The position numbers were made by a program, and so were the translations under genes. Shown one piece after another: positions 30,177 through 37,705 of a stretch of 64,000 nt of DNA. The stretch spans positions 1-64,000 of the forward strand of contig CAMCFO010000010.1 in NCBI GenBank assembly GCA_945874155.1, in the 5' to 3' direction. Source of the stretch: an uncultured Bacteroidales bacterium (GTDB lineage: Bacteria > Bacteroidota > Bacteroidia > Bacteroidales > UBA932). How positions within the stretch are numbered: the first letter of the stretch is position 1; each line of letters opens with the position of its first letter. The notes under the pieces are model-generated. The model was given only the letters and a program-made list of their open reading frames with translations, was not told where the DNA came from and searched no databases.

Positions 30177-31535
30177 CTATCTGAAGAACTTGTCAACCTC
30201 CCGGACTGCTTCTGGCAGAGCAAATACGACCACCCTGTCATATTCTTGGATATGGGTGCTTCCCACCGCAATGTAGCTGTTGTTGCCCCGGATGATGCCA
30301 CCGATAATCGCATCCTTCGGAAAATCGAGATTCATAAGCGGTGCCTCAGTGATTCGGGCGTCTTTAGTGACTATGTATTCCAGCACTTCCGCATTTGTGC
30401 CGTTCATATATTTGATGAACCGGACTTTGTCACTGAGGGTAAATTTGAAAATGCGGCCTGCCGTAATCAGTTTCTTGTTGATTACCGCATCCACACCCAT
30501 CCCCTCTGCAAGACGGATATACTCTATGTTTTCCACCTCGGCTATGGTTCTCGGGATGCCAAGTTTCTTTGCAGCAACGCAGGCCAGAATATTTGCTTCG
30601 GATGAGCCGGTAAGGGCCACGAAAGCGTCAAAACTGCGTATATCTTCCTCAATCAGCATATCTGAATTGCGTCCGTCTGCGTTGACAATGCTAACTTCGC
30701 TGCCGAAGGTCTCCGTAAGCTCCAGGCACCTTTCCTTGTCCTGGTCTATAATCTTGATTTCTGAAACCTTGCCTATAAGTTGCTGAGCCACCATTTCAGC
30801 CGTATGGCTTCCACCCAGAATCATCACCTTGTCCACTTCCAGATTTGCCGCCCCAATCAGTTTCATAAGCATTTTGATGCCCTCTCGTTTGGATATGATG
30901 TAGATGAGATCGTGGTATTTGAATTTCGTGTCCACCTTGGGAATAATAGTGGTGTTGTTGCGGGAAATGGCTATGACCCTGAATTGCAAATCTTCGGATG
31001 TAGCATAACGGCTGAGGTCGAAAACGTTCATATCCAGAAGAGGGGAGTCTTCCTCCACCTTGAACACCGACATTTGCACCCTTCCGCGGGCGAAATCCAT
31101 AGAATCCGTGGACGCATTGTGTTTCAGGAGGTCGATTATTTCACCGGCGGCGATTTTTTCCGGATAGAAAAGCAGGTCGATACCCATCTCCGTGAAGATG
31201 TTCTTATTCTCATAAGAGAGGTATTCCTCGGTGTTGATTCTGGCTGTAACTTTGTGGCTTCCAAGTTTCTTTGCAAGGATTGCGCTAATGATGTTGACAT
31301 CCTGCGACTCTGAAGGGTTCACTGCGATGAACAAATCCGAATCTGCTACTCCAGCCTCCTTGAGCACCTTGATTTCTGAAGAACTGCCCGTCACGGTGAC
31401 TATGTCCGTGTTTGAAGCAAGGGCATCGAGACGACTCTGGTCGCTGTCAATGACTGTGATGTCGTTGGACTCATTGCTGAGCATCTTTGCCAAATGTGAA
31501 CCGACTTCTCCGGCTCCTGCAATTATTATTCGCAT
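30177..31535 (-). CDS. trkA: Trk system potassium uptake protein TrkA
   Basis: Cytoplasmic NAD-binding regulatory subunit of the Trk/Ktr K+ channel. It has two RCK modules: RCK-N1 begins MRIIIAGAGEVGSHLAKML, and RCK-N2 has MILGGSHTAEMVAQQLIG about residue 230. Each is followed by a TrkA-C domain. The ORF extends to 31592, but ATG at 31535 begins exactly at the Rossmann fold and gives 452 aa, the usual length. TrkH, the membrane partner, is not in the window. It lies two bases after the glycosyltransferase stop and likely shares its transcript. Confidence 0.94.
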   Translation of the reverse strand: MRIIIAGAGEVGSHLAKMLSNESNDITVIDSDQSRLDALASNTDIVTVTGSSSEIKVLKEAGVADSDLFIAVNPSESQDVNIISAILAKKLGSHKVTARINTEEYLSYENKNIFTEMGIDLLFYPEKIAAGEIIDLLKHNASTDSMDFARGRVQMSVFKVEEDSPLLDMNVFDLSRYATSEDLQFRVIAISRNNTTIIPKVDTKFKYHDLIYIISKREGIKMLMKLIGAANLEVDKVMILGGSHTAEMVAQQLIGKVSEIKIIDQDKERCLELTETFGSEVSIVNADGRNSDMLIEEDIRSFDAFVALTGSSEANILACVAAKKLGIPRTIAEVENIEYIRLAEGMGVDAVINKKLITAGRIFKFTLSDKVRFIKYMNGTNAEVLEYIVTKDARITEAPLMNLDFPKDAIIGGIIRGNNSYIAVGSTHIQEYDRVVVFALPEAVREVDKFFR

Positions 31536-31537
31536 AT

Positions 31538-32614
31538 TCAAATGTTTTCTGTGTCTATTTTGGAACCAATTAAAGCCCTGGGTATCATACATTTATTGTA
31601 AATGCCGCAGACTTTGTGCTGTCCTGGCCGGCTGCCGGTCAAGTTATTTTCCGGTCCATACGGACTGCTGGCTGCCACAAGTTCACGCGCATCCCTATGG
31701 GCCCGTAAGACAGCCTTGGAATACTCAATCTTGCCGCAAATCAGATAAACGAGCGCAGAGCATAGGTCCAGCCCTTTACGCAAGAGAATTCTCAGTGCAG
31801 CAGACCTGCGTCCTATGGTCCTGCCCAAATTGTTTTCCAGCAAAAGAATGTTGTTGCGGTAGTTGAGATAGAGTTTCCAGGGGGATTCAGCAGGCAGGGT
31901 TCCGCCCCCAAGATGCCACACAACTGATTGAGGCACAACGCAAACCCTCCATCCTGACAATTGCATTCTCCAACACAGATCAATCTCTTCCATATGGGCG
32001 AAAAAACGGTCGTCCAGACCGCCCAACTCCACCCATACTTCACTTCGCACAACCAGACAGGCCCCGGTAATCCAGAGCACATCCTTCGGGGTGTCATACT
32101 GCCCTCTGTCGGTTTCCAGCTTCTTCATTACCCTCCCGCGGCAGAATGGATAACCATAACGGTCTATCAGTCCTCCTGCAGCACCGGCATATTCAAACTT
32201 ATCCTTTTCATACCAGGAGTGCAGTTTCGGGCCGCAAGCCCCGCAGTCCGGATGAGCATCCATCCATTCTGCAAGTGGGGCAAGCCAGTTCCGGTCCACT
32301 TCAATGTCGGAATTGAGCAGGACAAAAAGGTCGTAGGTGGAGTCGGAAGGCCTGTCAATGAGTTCCCTTATGGCCCTGTTGTAGCCTCCTGTGAAACCGT
32401 AATTCTTATCCAGGGGGATGGTTCTTATGGAAGGGAAAACGCTTTCCAGCAAACTCAGGGAGCCGTCTGTGGAGGCACTGTCCGCAACAACTATTTCTGC
32501 TGAACAGGCAGTGGAAGAACTGTTGAACAATTCCACTGAATCAATCAGCGGAGGAAGGAACTTTTGAAGATAATCCTTTGTGTTCCAATTCAGTATGACG
32601 ATTCCTATACGCAC
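31538..32614 (-). CDS. Family 2 glycosyltransferase
   Basis: GT-A fold glycosyltransferase (358 aa), rhamnosyltransferase-like. Motifs in order are IGIVILNWNTKDYLQKFLPP, DSASTDGSLSLLE, NSDIEVDRNWL, TGACLVVRSEVWVELGGLDD and FFAHMEEIDLCWRMQLSGW. The ORF opens at 32731 inside slyD, but the sugar-nucleotide-binding strand begins right after a GTG at 32614, four bases beyond the slyD stop and preceded by GGAAAG. I take GTG as the start. The role, probably in surface polysaccharide, is an inference, and no other polysaccharide genes are adjacent. Confidence 0.88.
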   Translation of the reverse strand: MRIGIVILNWNTKDYLQKFLPPLIDSVELFNSSSTACSAEIVVADSASTDGSLSLLESVFPSIRTIPLDKNYGFTGGYNRAIRELIDRPSDSTYDLFVLLNSDIEVDRNWLAPLAEWMDAHPDCGACGPKLHSWYEKDKFEYAGAAGGLIDRYGYPFCRGRVMKKLETDRGQYDTPKDVLWITGACLVVRSEVWVELGGLDDRFFAHMEEIDLCWRMQLSGWRVCVVPQSVVWHLGGGTLPAESPWKLYLNYRNNILLLENNLGRTIGRRSAALRILLRKGLDLCSALVYLICGKIEYSKAVLRAHRDARELVAASSPYGPENNLTGSRPGQHKVCGIYNKCMIPRALIGSKIDTENI

Positions 32615-32618
32615 GCAT

Positions 32619-33212
32619 TTACTTTCCGCAGCAACCGCCTTCTCCTTCACAGCAACCGCCTTCTCCGTCGCCGCAACCGCCGCATTCTCCCTCGCTGCAA
32701 TGTCCGCCGCAGCCAGAACATCCGCCTGCAAGTTCGCCGTGGAGTCCTTCTTTGAGTTCCTTCTCGCTTGCAGCCCTCACTTCCACAATTTCACCGCTGA
32801 AATTCAAGGTCTTGCCAGCCATAGGGTGGTTCACGTCCACTTTAACGCTGTCCTGTGCCACCTTCACTATTGTTGCCGGAACAGGCTGTCCGAACTGGTT
32901 CATCAGGGTAATTGCTGAACCTTCTATCAGCAGATCGTGACGAATCTTGCCTTCCGGGTCTGTGAAAGCGGCAATAGGCAGGTCGATGATCCTTTCTGGG
33001 TCCACCTCGCCATAGCCTTCTGCCGGGCTGAGGGTGAATGCAAATTTGTCACCTGCACTCAGTCCAGCTATTGCCTCTTCGAATTTGGGAAGAAGATAAC
33101 CCATTCCCTGGATGAAGCTAAGAGGTCTTTCTTTTGTACAACTGTCAACAATTTGTCCGTCAACATTCAATTCGTAAATCAGTGCCACTACGGCATTTTG
33201 TGCTATTTTCAT
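32619..33212 (-). CDS. slyD: SlyD-like FKBP-type prolyl isomerase with Cys-rich metal tail
   Basis: Peptidyl-prolyl cis-trans isomerase of 197 aa. The FKBP core shows ALIYELNVDGQIVDS and RPLSFIQGMGYLLPKFEEA, interrupted by an insert-in-flap domain (FTLSPAEGYGEVDPERIID), then VDVNHPMAGKTLNFSGEIVEVR. The C-terminal 40 residues are almost only Cys, Gly, Glu and His (GGCSGCGGHCSEGECGGCG). E. coli SlyD has a His/Cys tail that binds nickel and helps hydrogenase maturation. The metal bound here is unknown. The gene lies between pmbA and the glycosyltransferase, with short gaps, on one strand. Confidence 0.93.
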   Translation of the reverse strand: MKIAQNAVVALIYELNVDGQIVDSCTKERPLSFIQGMGYLLPKFEEAIAGLSAGDKFAFTLSPAEGYGEVDPERIIDLPIAAFTDPEGKIRHDLLIEGSAITLMNQFGQPVPATIVKVAQDSVKVDVNHPMAGKTLNFSGEIVEVRAASEKELKEGLHGELAGGCSGCGGHCSEGECGGCGDGEGGCCEGEGGCCGK

Positions 33213-33250
33213 ATTCTTGTTAATTAATAATTTTCAAGTGAGCCGGATTC

Positions 33251-34633
33251 CTAGCTGAAATTCACCGAGGCGAAAGCTAAAGAGGGCAACCTCCAGGCCC
33301 CGCCACAATCTCGGGCATCGTCTCCTACGGCCAGCAAAGCGTTCCACAAATCCAAAATGTTCCCGGTAATAAGCATCTCTCTGATTGGCTTTCCAATCTT
33401 CCCGTCTTCAAACACAAACCCGGCCACACCGAAAGAGAAGTCGCCAGTAACGCTGTTACAATTTCCCCCGTTGAAGTCCGTAACATATATCCCGTCCCCG
33501 CATAGTCCAATAATCGTCGTCAAAGATAGCCTTTTCCCTTCTGATTGCAAAACTTCCTTCCCTTTAGTCAACGACCCGGACAGCCATTTTTTCAGCACCG
33601 GTCGGGAAATATCAGTATTGGTCCTTTCCATTCCCGTTTTATTTGCAGCCCAAGTGTTTGTGAAATAATTCTTTACCACTCCATTTTCAATCAGGGCAAG
33701 GTTCTTGGTCGCTGCCCCTTCCGTGTCGAACCATTTTGCACCGGCTTTATACTTTGCCCTTGCATAATCATACAGATTCAGGCCTTCCGGGAATATCCTT
33801 TTGCCCAAGCTGTCGCACAAAAACGACATATTCTGTTGGATGGACATACAACTGAGGGCATCCACAATGGGGGAGAGCAGTTTCGAAGCCACGTTTCCGT
33901 CCACAACCATAGTCTTTCCTCCACTTTCGACTTTCATCGGCCCAATTGACGCAACTGCCTTGTTCAGAGCTGTTTGTGCACAATGCTTTGGGTCAATTCC
34001 GTCCTTCTGTGAAGAAATCTCCCACCAATAGGCGCTGAAACGCACTCCGGAATCGGTGATGATGGTGATGTCGGACGAGCAGGTGAATCCGCTTTCAAAA
34101 TGCATCATTTTGTAACCGCGTGAGTCGAGATGGACTGTGGCCACAGCATAGTCGCTGTAATCGTTTTCCTCGGATACCAGTTTCCAGGACTCCCCACAGG
34201 CATTTCCCAGGTGCATCAGAGATAGTTTTCCAAGCCTTTCCTTTTCGTTTGTTTCGTAATACCGGCTGTCCCATAGTCCTGCCTCGTATCCCTCGGCCGC
34301 ATCTTTGGCCATACATTCCTCCGGCGGCAATTGTCTGCACGGGTCTGCCTCCATCAGATTGAGAATCTGAACCGCTTTGCCGATAAATACCTGCAAGTCA
34401 TTGCTGTTGAGCCTGTTGGTCGAAAAGGAACCGAAATGCCCTTGTGAGAAAAAACGGAAGGTAAGGTTGCGGTCCAGTCGATGCTGAATGTTGTCCATAA
34501 TGCCGTCCCTCATTATGCAAGTGTCTGAAACACTTTTATTTAAGGTGACTGAGGCAGCTTCGACACCAAGCCGTAGAGCCTCCTGAAGGCTGAATTCAGC
34601 CAATTCCATTTCATCTTTTTCAATCAGTTCCAT
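33251..34633 (-). CDS. pmbA: TldE/PmbA-family protein
   Basis: Protein of 460 aa of the TldD/PmbA family. Seen are DGIMDNIQHRLDRNLTFRFF near the N-terminus, the mid-protein VDGNVASKLLSPIVDALS, TEGAATKNLALIENGVVKNYF and the C-terminal FSFGVAGFVFEDGKIGKPI. It lacks the HExxxH zinc motif of TldD, as expected of the TldE (PmbA) subunit. TldD/TldE heterodimers degrade or mature peptides such as microcins and CcdA. A tldD partner is not in the window. The start lies 30-38 nt from a minus-strand -7 box (TAAATTTG at 34671-34664). Confidence 0.87.
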   Translation of the reverse strand: MELIEKDEMELAEFSLQEALRLGVEAASVTLNKSVSDTCIMRDGIMDNIQHRLDRNLTFRFFSQGHFGSFSTNRLNSNDLQVFIGKAVQILNLMEADPCRQLPPEECMAKDAAEGYEAGLWDSRYYETNEKERLGKLSLMHLGNACGESWKLVSEENDYSDYAVATVHLDSRGYKMMHFESGFTCSSDITIITDSGVRFSAYWWEISSQKDGIDPKHCAQTALNKAVASIGPMKVESGGKTMVVDGNVASKLLSPIVDALSCMSIQQNMSFLCDSLGKRIFPEGLNLYDYARAKYKAGAKWFDTEGAATKNLALIENGVVKNYFTNTWAANKTGMERTNTDISRPVLKKWLSGSLTKGKEVLQSEGKRLSLTTIIGLCGDGIYVTDFNGGNCNSVTGDFSFGVAGFVFEDGKIGKPIREMLITGNILDLWNALLAVGDDARDCGGAWRLPSLAFASVNFS

Positions 34634-34663
34634 TCTCTCGAAATTTTACAGCATAATGACCTG

Positions 34664-34691
34664 CAAATTTAGTCAAGTTTGCTTATATTTG
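34664..34691. promoter_or_regulatory. Divergent -7 boxes between pmbA and apt
   Basis: CAAATTTA (34664-34671) reads TAAATTTG on the minus strand toward pmbA. TATATTTG (34684-34691) faces apt. Clear -33 boxes are lacking for both. Confidence 0.55.
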
Positions 34692-34738
34692 CGACTTGTT
34701 TTGAATTTTCAAGAATCATTAATCAATTTTTTGTGGCT

Positions 34739-35326
34739 ATGAGTAATTCTGGCATCAATCTGGTTGAAAAACTGAAGTTCTACAAGGATTTCCCCAAAGA
34801 AGGCATCAACTTTATCGACATTATGCCTTTGATGTCCTCCAAAGAGGTTTTTGCGCAAGTAATCAGCGAACTTGATGCAGCGGTCAAGTCTCCTTCTTTG
34901 GCTCTTCCGGAGGCAAGGGGATTTCTATTCGGTGCACCTCTTCTTCTGACTGACTGTGTCGTGAAGAATATCATTCCTGTGCGCAAGTCTGGTAAACTAC
35001 CTTTTGCTGAAGGGGACCTCACCGGCGTAGAAATAATGAAGGAATACGGAGCCGACAAGCTTTTCTACCGAGACAGCGATATAGCGGCAGGAGAATTGGT
35101 GTCGGATGTATTCGAAATCGCGATACTGGACGACATCCTTGCCACTGGAGGCACAGCCGAGGCTCTTGCCAAATCCCTGAACAGCAAGATTATAGTGAAG
35201 GATGGTGTTCCACATAAAGTGGTGGTGAAACAGTTTGTATTCCTTGTGGAGATTGACGACCTGCATGGAGCCCAGCGTCTGGAAAAAATCGCTCCAGTCA
35301 CTTCACTCATCCACCTGAACGACTGA
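34739..35326 (+). CDS. apt: Adenine phosphoribosyltransferase
   Basis: Purine salvage enzyme forming AMP from adenine and PRPP (195 aa). The PRPP-binding loop is IAILDDILATGGTAEAL, and ALPEARGFLFGAPLLL with PVRKSGKLPF are the family blocks. The ORF opens at 34679, but MSNSGINLVEKLKFYKDFP at 34739 corresponds to the usual N-terminus (I...DFP..GI.F.D). It is single and transcribed away from pmbA. The only deviation is a slightly longer C-terminal part. Confidence 0.93.
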   Translation: MSNSGINLVEKLKFYKDFPKEGINFIDIMPLMSSKEVFAQVISELDAAVKSPSLALPEARGFLFGAPLLLTDCVVKNIIPVRKSGKLPFAEGDLTGVEIMKEYGADKLFYRDSDIAAGELVSDVFEIAILDDILATGGTAEALAKSLNSKIIVKDGVPHKVVVKQFVFLVEIDDLHGAQRLEKIAPVTSLIHLND

Positions 35327-35369
35327 CAACTTCCTGGGGCAGTTGACTCAGGTCCTTTTATCCAGCCGC

Positions 35370-35398
35370 TTGTATTTCAGAAATATTTTGTATCTTTG
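35370..35398 (+). promoter_or_regulatory. Promoter of tRNA-Gln
   Basis: TTG (35370-35372), an 18-nt spacer and TATCTTTG (35391-35398) end 10 nt before the tRNA. Confidence 0.8.
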
Positions 35399-35408
35399 CA
35401 CCCGGAAT

Positions 35409-35479
35409 TGAGATATGGTGTAATGGTAGCACTACAGATTTTGGTTCTGTCTGTAGAGGTTCGAATCCTCTTATCTCAA
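35409..35479 (+). tRNA. tRNA-Gln (TTG)
   Basis: A 71-nt cloverleaf. Acceptor TGAGATA/TATCTCA with discriminator A, D arm GGTGTAATGGTAGCAC, T arm AGAGGTTCGAATCCTCT. The anticodon arm ACAGATTTTGGTTCTGT has loop TTTTGGT, giving anticodon TTG. CCA is not encoded. Confidence 0.96.
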
Positions 35480-35493
35480 CAAAAGTACCTTAG

Positions 35494-35520
35494 TACCTCG
35501 GAGGAATCCGGGGTATTTTT
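35494..35520 (+). terminator. Terminator of tRNA-Gln
   Basis: Nine-bp stem TACCTCGGA/TCCGGGGTA (one G-T pair) with GGAA loop, followed by TTTTT. Confidence 0.8.
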
Positions 35521-35536
35521 GCATCTGGATTTTTGT

Positions 35537-35553
35537 GTGTCCATTTTGGACAC
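35537..35553. repeat. Perfect palindrome GTGTCCA/TGGACAC
   Basis: Seven-bp perfect inverted repeat with a TTT centre in the noncoding gap after tRNA-Gln. It has no T tail, so it may be a protein-binding site or RNA hairpin. Confidence 0.5.
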
Positions 35554-35586
35554 CTTTGACGCCTTCTTATTTTTGACTTATCACTC

Positions 35587-35612
35587 ATTAGATGAAAACA
35601 TTTTCATCTAAT
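35587..35612. repeat. Perfect 12-bp palindrome in the tRNA-Gln/maf gap
   Basis: ATTAGATGAAAA and TTTTCATCTAAT are separated by CA. There is no run of T after it on either strand that would make it a standard terminator. Confidence 0.6.
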
Positions 35613-35702
35613 CTATGTAATCTTCTGAATTATACCAATTTACGAGACTTTTACCAACCACTTTTGGCAATTATACCGAAGTGACTGGGGGTAAGAAGCT
35701 TT

Positions 35703-35742
35703 AGCTCATTTTTTTTTGCGCAAAGCGCAAAAAAAATGAGCT
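35703..35742. repeat. Long hairpin AGCTCA-T9-GCGC/GCGC-A8-TGAGCT
   Basis: Near-perfect 18-bp inverted repeat with a 3-nt AAA loop and a single unpaired T. It lies at the end of a predicted minus-strand transcript from the promoter at 35852-35882, where it would be its largest structure. The 460-bp gap around it holds no convincing gene. Confidence 0.6.
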
Positions 35743-35851
35743 GTCGTCGCTCACGCGAGGACACCTCATACTAACCACATAATTAATAACACTAAAACTA
35801 ATAACCAATGAGCTTCGGAGTACTCAGAAGAGTGACATCCTTAACTCGATG

Positions 35852-35882
35852 CAAAGGTAAGCATTATTTTTTATTCTGCAAA
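35852..35882 (-). promoter_or_regulatory. Orphan consensus promoter facing the tRNA-Gln/maf gap
   Basis: On the minus strand TTTG (35882-35879), a 19-nt spacer and TACCTTTG (35859-35852) form a full consensus promoter. No annotated gene lies downstream on that strand before tRNA-Gln. The transcript would run into the long hairpin at 35742-35703, about 105 nt away. Confidence 0.65.
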
Positions 35883-35944
35883 TTTTTTCGAAGAAAAATG
35901 CAAAAAAAAACTTTCAAATTCCAATGTCAAAAATCAAAGTACGA

Positions 35945-36526
35945 TTACAAAAAGTGAAGTAAATGAGAATGGACCAGATGCGCCGGAAGCCCCATAACAG
36001 TAAAGTAAGAGCCTGATATTCCGCTAATTGCAGCAAGCCCAATCCATTCCTGAATGCCGTATGCCCCTGCTTTGTCGAAAGGTTGAAATTTGTCAATATA
36101 GAAGGCAATTTCACTTTCAGACAGTTCGGCAAAGTGCACCTGACATACATCAGTGAAAGTATCTTCCTCAATATGGTTACGAATTGTAACTCCAGTAACC
36201 ACTTCGTGCGTTCTGCCGGAAAGTTTTCTCAACATTCTCTCCGCATCTTCTTTGCCGTGGGGCTTGCCCATCACTTCTGAATCACAAAGTACGATGGTGT
36301 CCGCTGTAATCAGAACTTCATTTTCCTGCAAAGGTCTGTGAAATCCGTGTGATTTTCCCCGGGATAAGATCGCTGGAATATCGTGCAGGGGAGTGCCCGG
36401 TTCGAAATGCTCCTCAAAATTGTTTGCGGTGTCCACTTCGAAATCAATGCAAAGTCCCTGGAGTATCTCCTTCCTTCTCGGGGATGCACTTCCAAGAATT
36501 ATATGTTTATTTGTCGCAAAGTACAT
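35945..36526 (-). CDS. maf: Maf-family nucleoside triphosphate pyrophosphatase
   Basis: House-cleaning nucleotide pyrophosphatase (193 aa) acting on dTTP/UTP or modified nucleotides. Hallmarks are IILGSASPRRKEILQ at the N-terminus, ITADTIVLCDSEVMGKP in the middle, and FDKAGAYGIQEWIGL toward the C-terminus. The start codon lies three bases after the end of a full copy of the 162-bp repeat, so the repeat forms the maf leader. Upstream on the same strand are kdsC and DUF3467. Downstream lies the hairpin-rich gap beside tRNA-Gln. Confidence 0.93.
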   Translation of the reverse strand: MYFATNKHIILGSASPRRKEILQGLCIDFEVDTANNFEEHFEPGTPLHDIPAILSRGKSHGFHRPLQENEVLITADTIVLCDSEVMGKPHGKEDAERMLRKLSGRTHEVVTGVTIRNHIEEDTFTDVCQVHFAELSESEIAFYIDKFQPFDKAGAYGIQEWIGLAAISGISGSYFTVMGLPAHLVHSHLLHFL

Positions 36527-36529
36527 TTC

Positions 36530-36691
36530 AGTAATATGAAAAGAATAAGTTGCCTCAGATTTGAATTAGATTTTCGAGGTCAGATTTTCACCCGAAGAAG
36601 GAGCATAGCCGTAGCTATGTGACTGATGAGGGAGGAAATATGGACCGAAAAGATTTTCAAAGATGATGCAGGTTATTTTTTGAGGATTACT
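36530..36691. repeat. 162-bp interspersed repeat, copy 1 (kdsC/maf)
   Basis: Nearly identical over 162 bp to copy 2 at 52472-52633; I see two clear base differences, near the left end. Ends are AGTAAT and ATTACT, short terminal inverted repeats. Inside are a perfect hairpin CATAGC-CGTA-GCTATG and a longer pairing of TTTTCGAGGTC with GACCGAAAA. It fills the entire gap between kdsC (its right end supplies part of the kdsC stop codon) and maf. It encodes no transposase. It looks like a MITE or a structured intergenic RNA element. Confidence 0.85.
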
Positions 36692-37268
36692 AATAACATT
36701 TCTCATAAGCGGAAATGTCAAGGCTCCACTTGTTCTGAATTCTCAAAGTGATTTCAATGATTTCCCGGACAAAGCGCTTGCCGGCAGGGAAGACCGATAC
36801 ATAGTCTGCGGAAAGCAATGCTTCCTCCATCGCATCAGCCGGACAAATACCAAGTCCTGCAGCCTTCAGCACCGGCACATCAGGAAGGTCGTCACCGCAA
36901 TAGAGCACTTCTTCGGCAGCAAGACCATGCTTGTCCATAAAATTCTCAAAATCTGCTATCTTGTTCTTGGAATTCAAATATATATCCGGCCCGCTGAAGC
37001 CGAACTTGCTGAAACGACTGACTATGCTGTCCGAGTGCCCGCCGGTGATGATGCCCAGTTTGAAACCATGCATTCCAGCCATCCTGAGCCCGAACCCGTC
37101 CTTGGCATCATAAGTTCTGAGGAACTCACCGGAATTATCCACGAAAATGCTTCCGTCAGTCATTACCCCGTCAATGTCGAAGGTAAATGCCTTGATTTTC
37201 AAGAACTTCTCATAAAGCGAGTCTGGAATTTCCAGTTCCCGCAATTGTGAATTCACTATTTTTACCAT
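36690..37268 (-). CDS. kdsC: KdsC-type HAD phosphatase (Kdo-8-P phosphatase)
   Basis: HAD-superfamily hydrolase of 192 aa, C0 type without cap domain, resembling 3-deoxy-D-manno-octulosonate-8-phosphate phosphatase of lipopolysaccharide Kdo synthesis. Motif I is FTFDIDGVMTDGSIF, motif II LGIITGGHSDSI, and motif IV YCGDDLPDVPVLK. A related specificity (for example a Neu/Leg-9-phosphatase) cannot be ruled out. The stop codon TAG is formed at the junction with the 162-bp repeat, so the insertion may have altered the last residues (AYEKCY). It lies two bases after the DUF3467 gene's stop. Confidence 0.88.
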   Translation of the reverse strand: MVKIVNSQLRELEIPDSLYEKFLKIKAFTFDIDGVMTDGSIFVDNSGEFLRTYDAKDGFGLRMAGMHGFKLGIITGGHSDSIVSRFSKFGFSGPDIYLNSKNKIADFENFMDKHGLAAEEVLYCGDDLPDVPVLKAAGLGICPADAMEEALLSADYVSVFPAGKRFVREIIEITLRIQNKWSLDISAYEKCY

Positions 37269-37270
37269 CT

Positions 37271-37576
37271 CTATGACTTTGTGCCGTTGTTGCCGAATCC
37301 GCCCATAGGGAAGGTGTCATTGCGTCCGAAGGTTATCTGTCCGAACTGTGATTCGTATTTCTGGATATTGTCCTGAAGCGCAAGCATAAGCCTCTTCGCA
37401 TGTTCCGGAGTCATAATGATGCGGTTGCTCACAGCAGCTTTCTGCAGCCCAGGCAGCATAGTGGCGAAATCGATGATGAATTCGCTATGTGAATGTGAAA
37501 TGATGGCGAGATTGGCGTAACTGCCTTTTGCAATTTCAGTCGGGAGTTCAATGTCGAGTTTACGTTCGTTTTCCAT
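37271..37576 (-). CDS. DUF3467 domain protein
   Basis: Small protein of 101 aa matching the DUF3467 family, widespread in Bacteroidota and of unknown function. The typical features are LPTEIAKGSYANLAIISHSHSEFIIDF and NRIIMTPEHAKRLMLALQDNIQKYE, followed by a short Gly/Asn tail. No signal peptide or membrane segment. It is the first gene of a minus-strand group with kdsC and maf and lies divergent from valS. Confidence 0.82.
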   Translation of the reverse strand: MENERKLDIELPTEIAKGSYANLAIISHSHSEFIIDFATMLPGLQKAAVSNRIIMTPEHAKRLMLALQDNIQKYESQFGQITFGRNDTFPMGGFGNNGTKS

Positions 37577-37615
37577 ATCTTGTGTATTTTGGCGCGAAGT
37601 TAGTCAAAAAATATG

Positions 37616-37623
37616 TATCTTTG
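37616..37623 (+). promoter_or_regulatory. -7 box upstream of valS operon
   Basis: TATCTTTG, 82 nt before the valS start codon. A TTTG at 37588-37591 is 24 nt upstream, longer than ideal. The leader has no T-box-like feature that I recognise. Confidence 0.6.
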
Positions 37624-37705
37624 CAATTCTGTCGTCCCGGAGGCAGGAAAAATGTCAAACAATCTGTTCCGGAAAAGAAAAATGGATTAAAAACTATTGA
37701 AAGAT

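Noticed and set aside
32614-32731. Longer N-terminus of the GT2 protein (MQADVLAAADIAARENAAVAA...)
   Set aside because: This Ala/Glu-rich stretch is the slyD metal tail read in another frame. The GTG at 32614 fits the enzyme fold.
36383-36622. ORF ending in MKRISCLRFELDFRGQIFTRRRSIAVAM, with a near-identical tail in the ORF at 52274-52564
   Set aside because: The shared peptide is only the translation of the 162-bp repeat in one frame. The two ORFs differ completely upstream and have no common start, so this is not a gene family.
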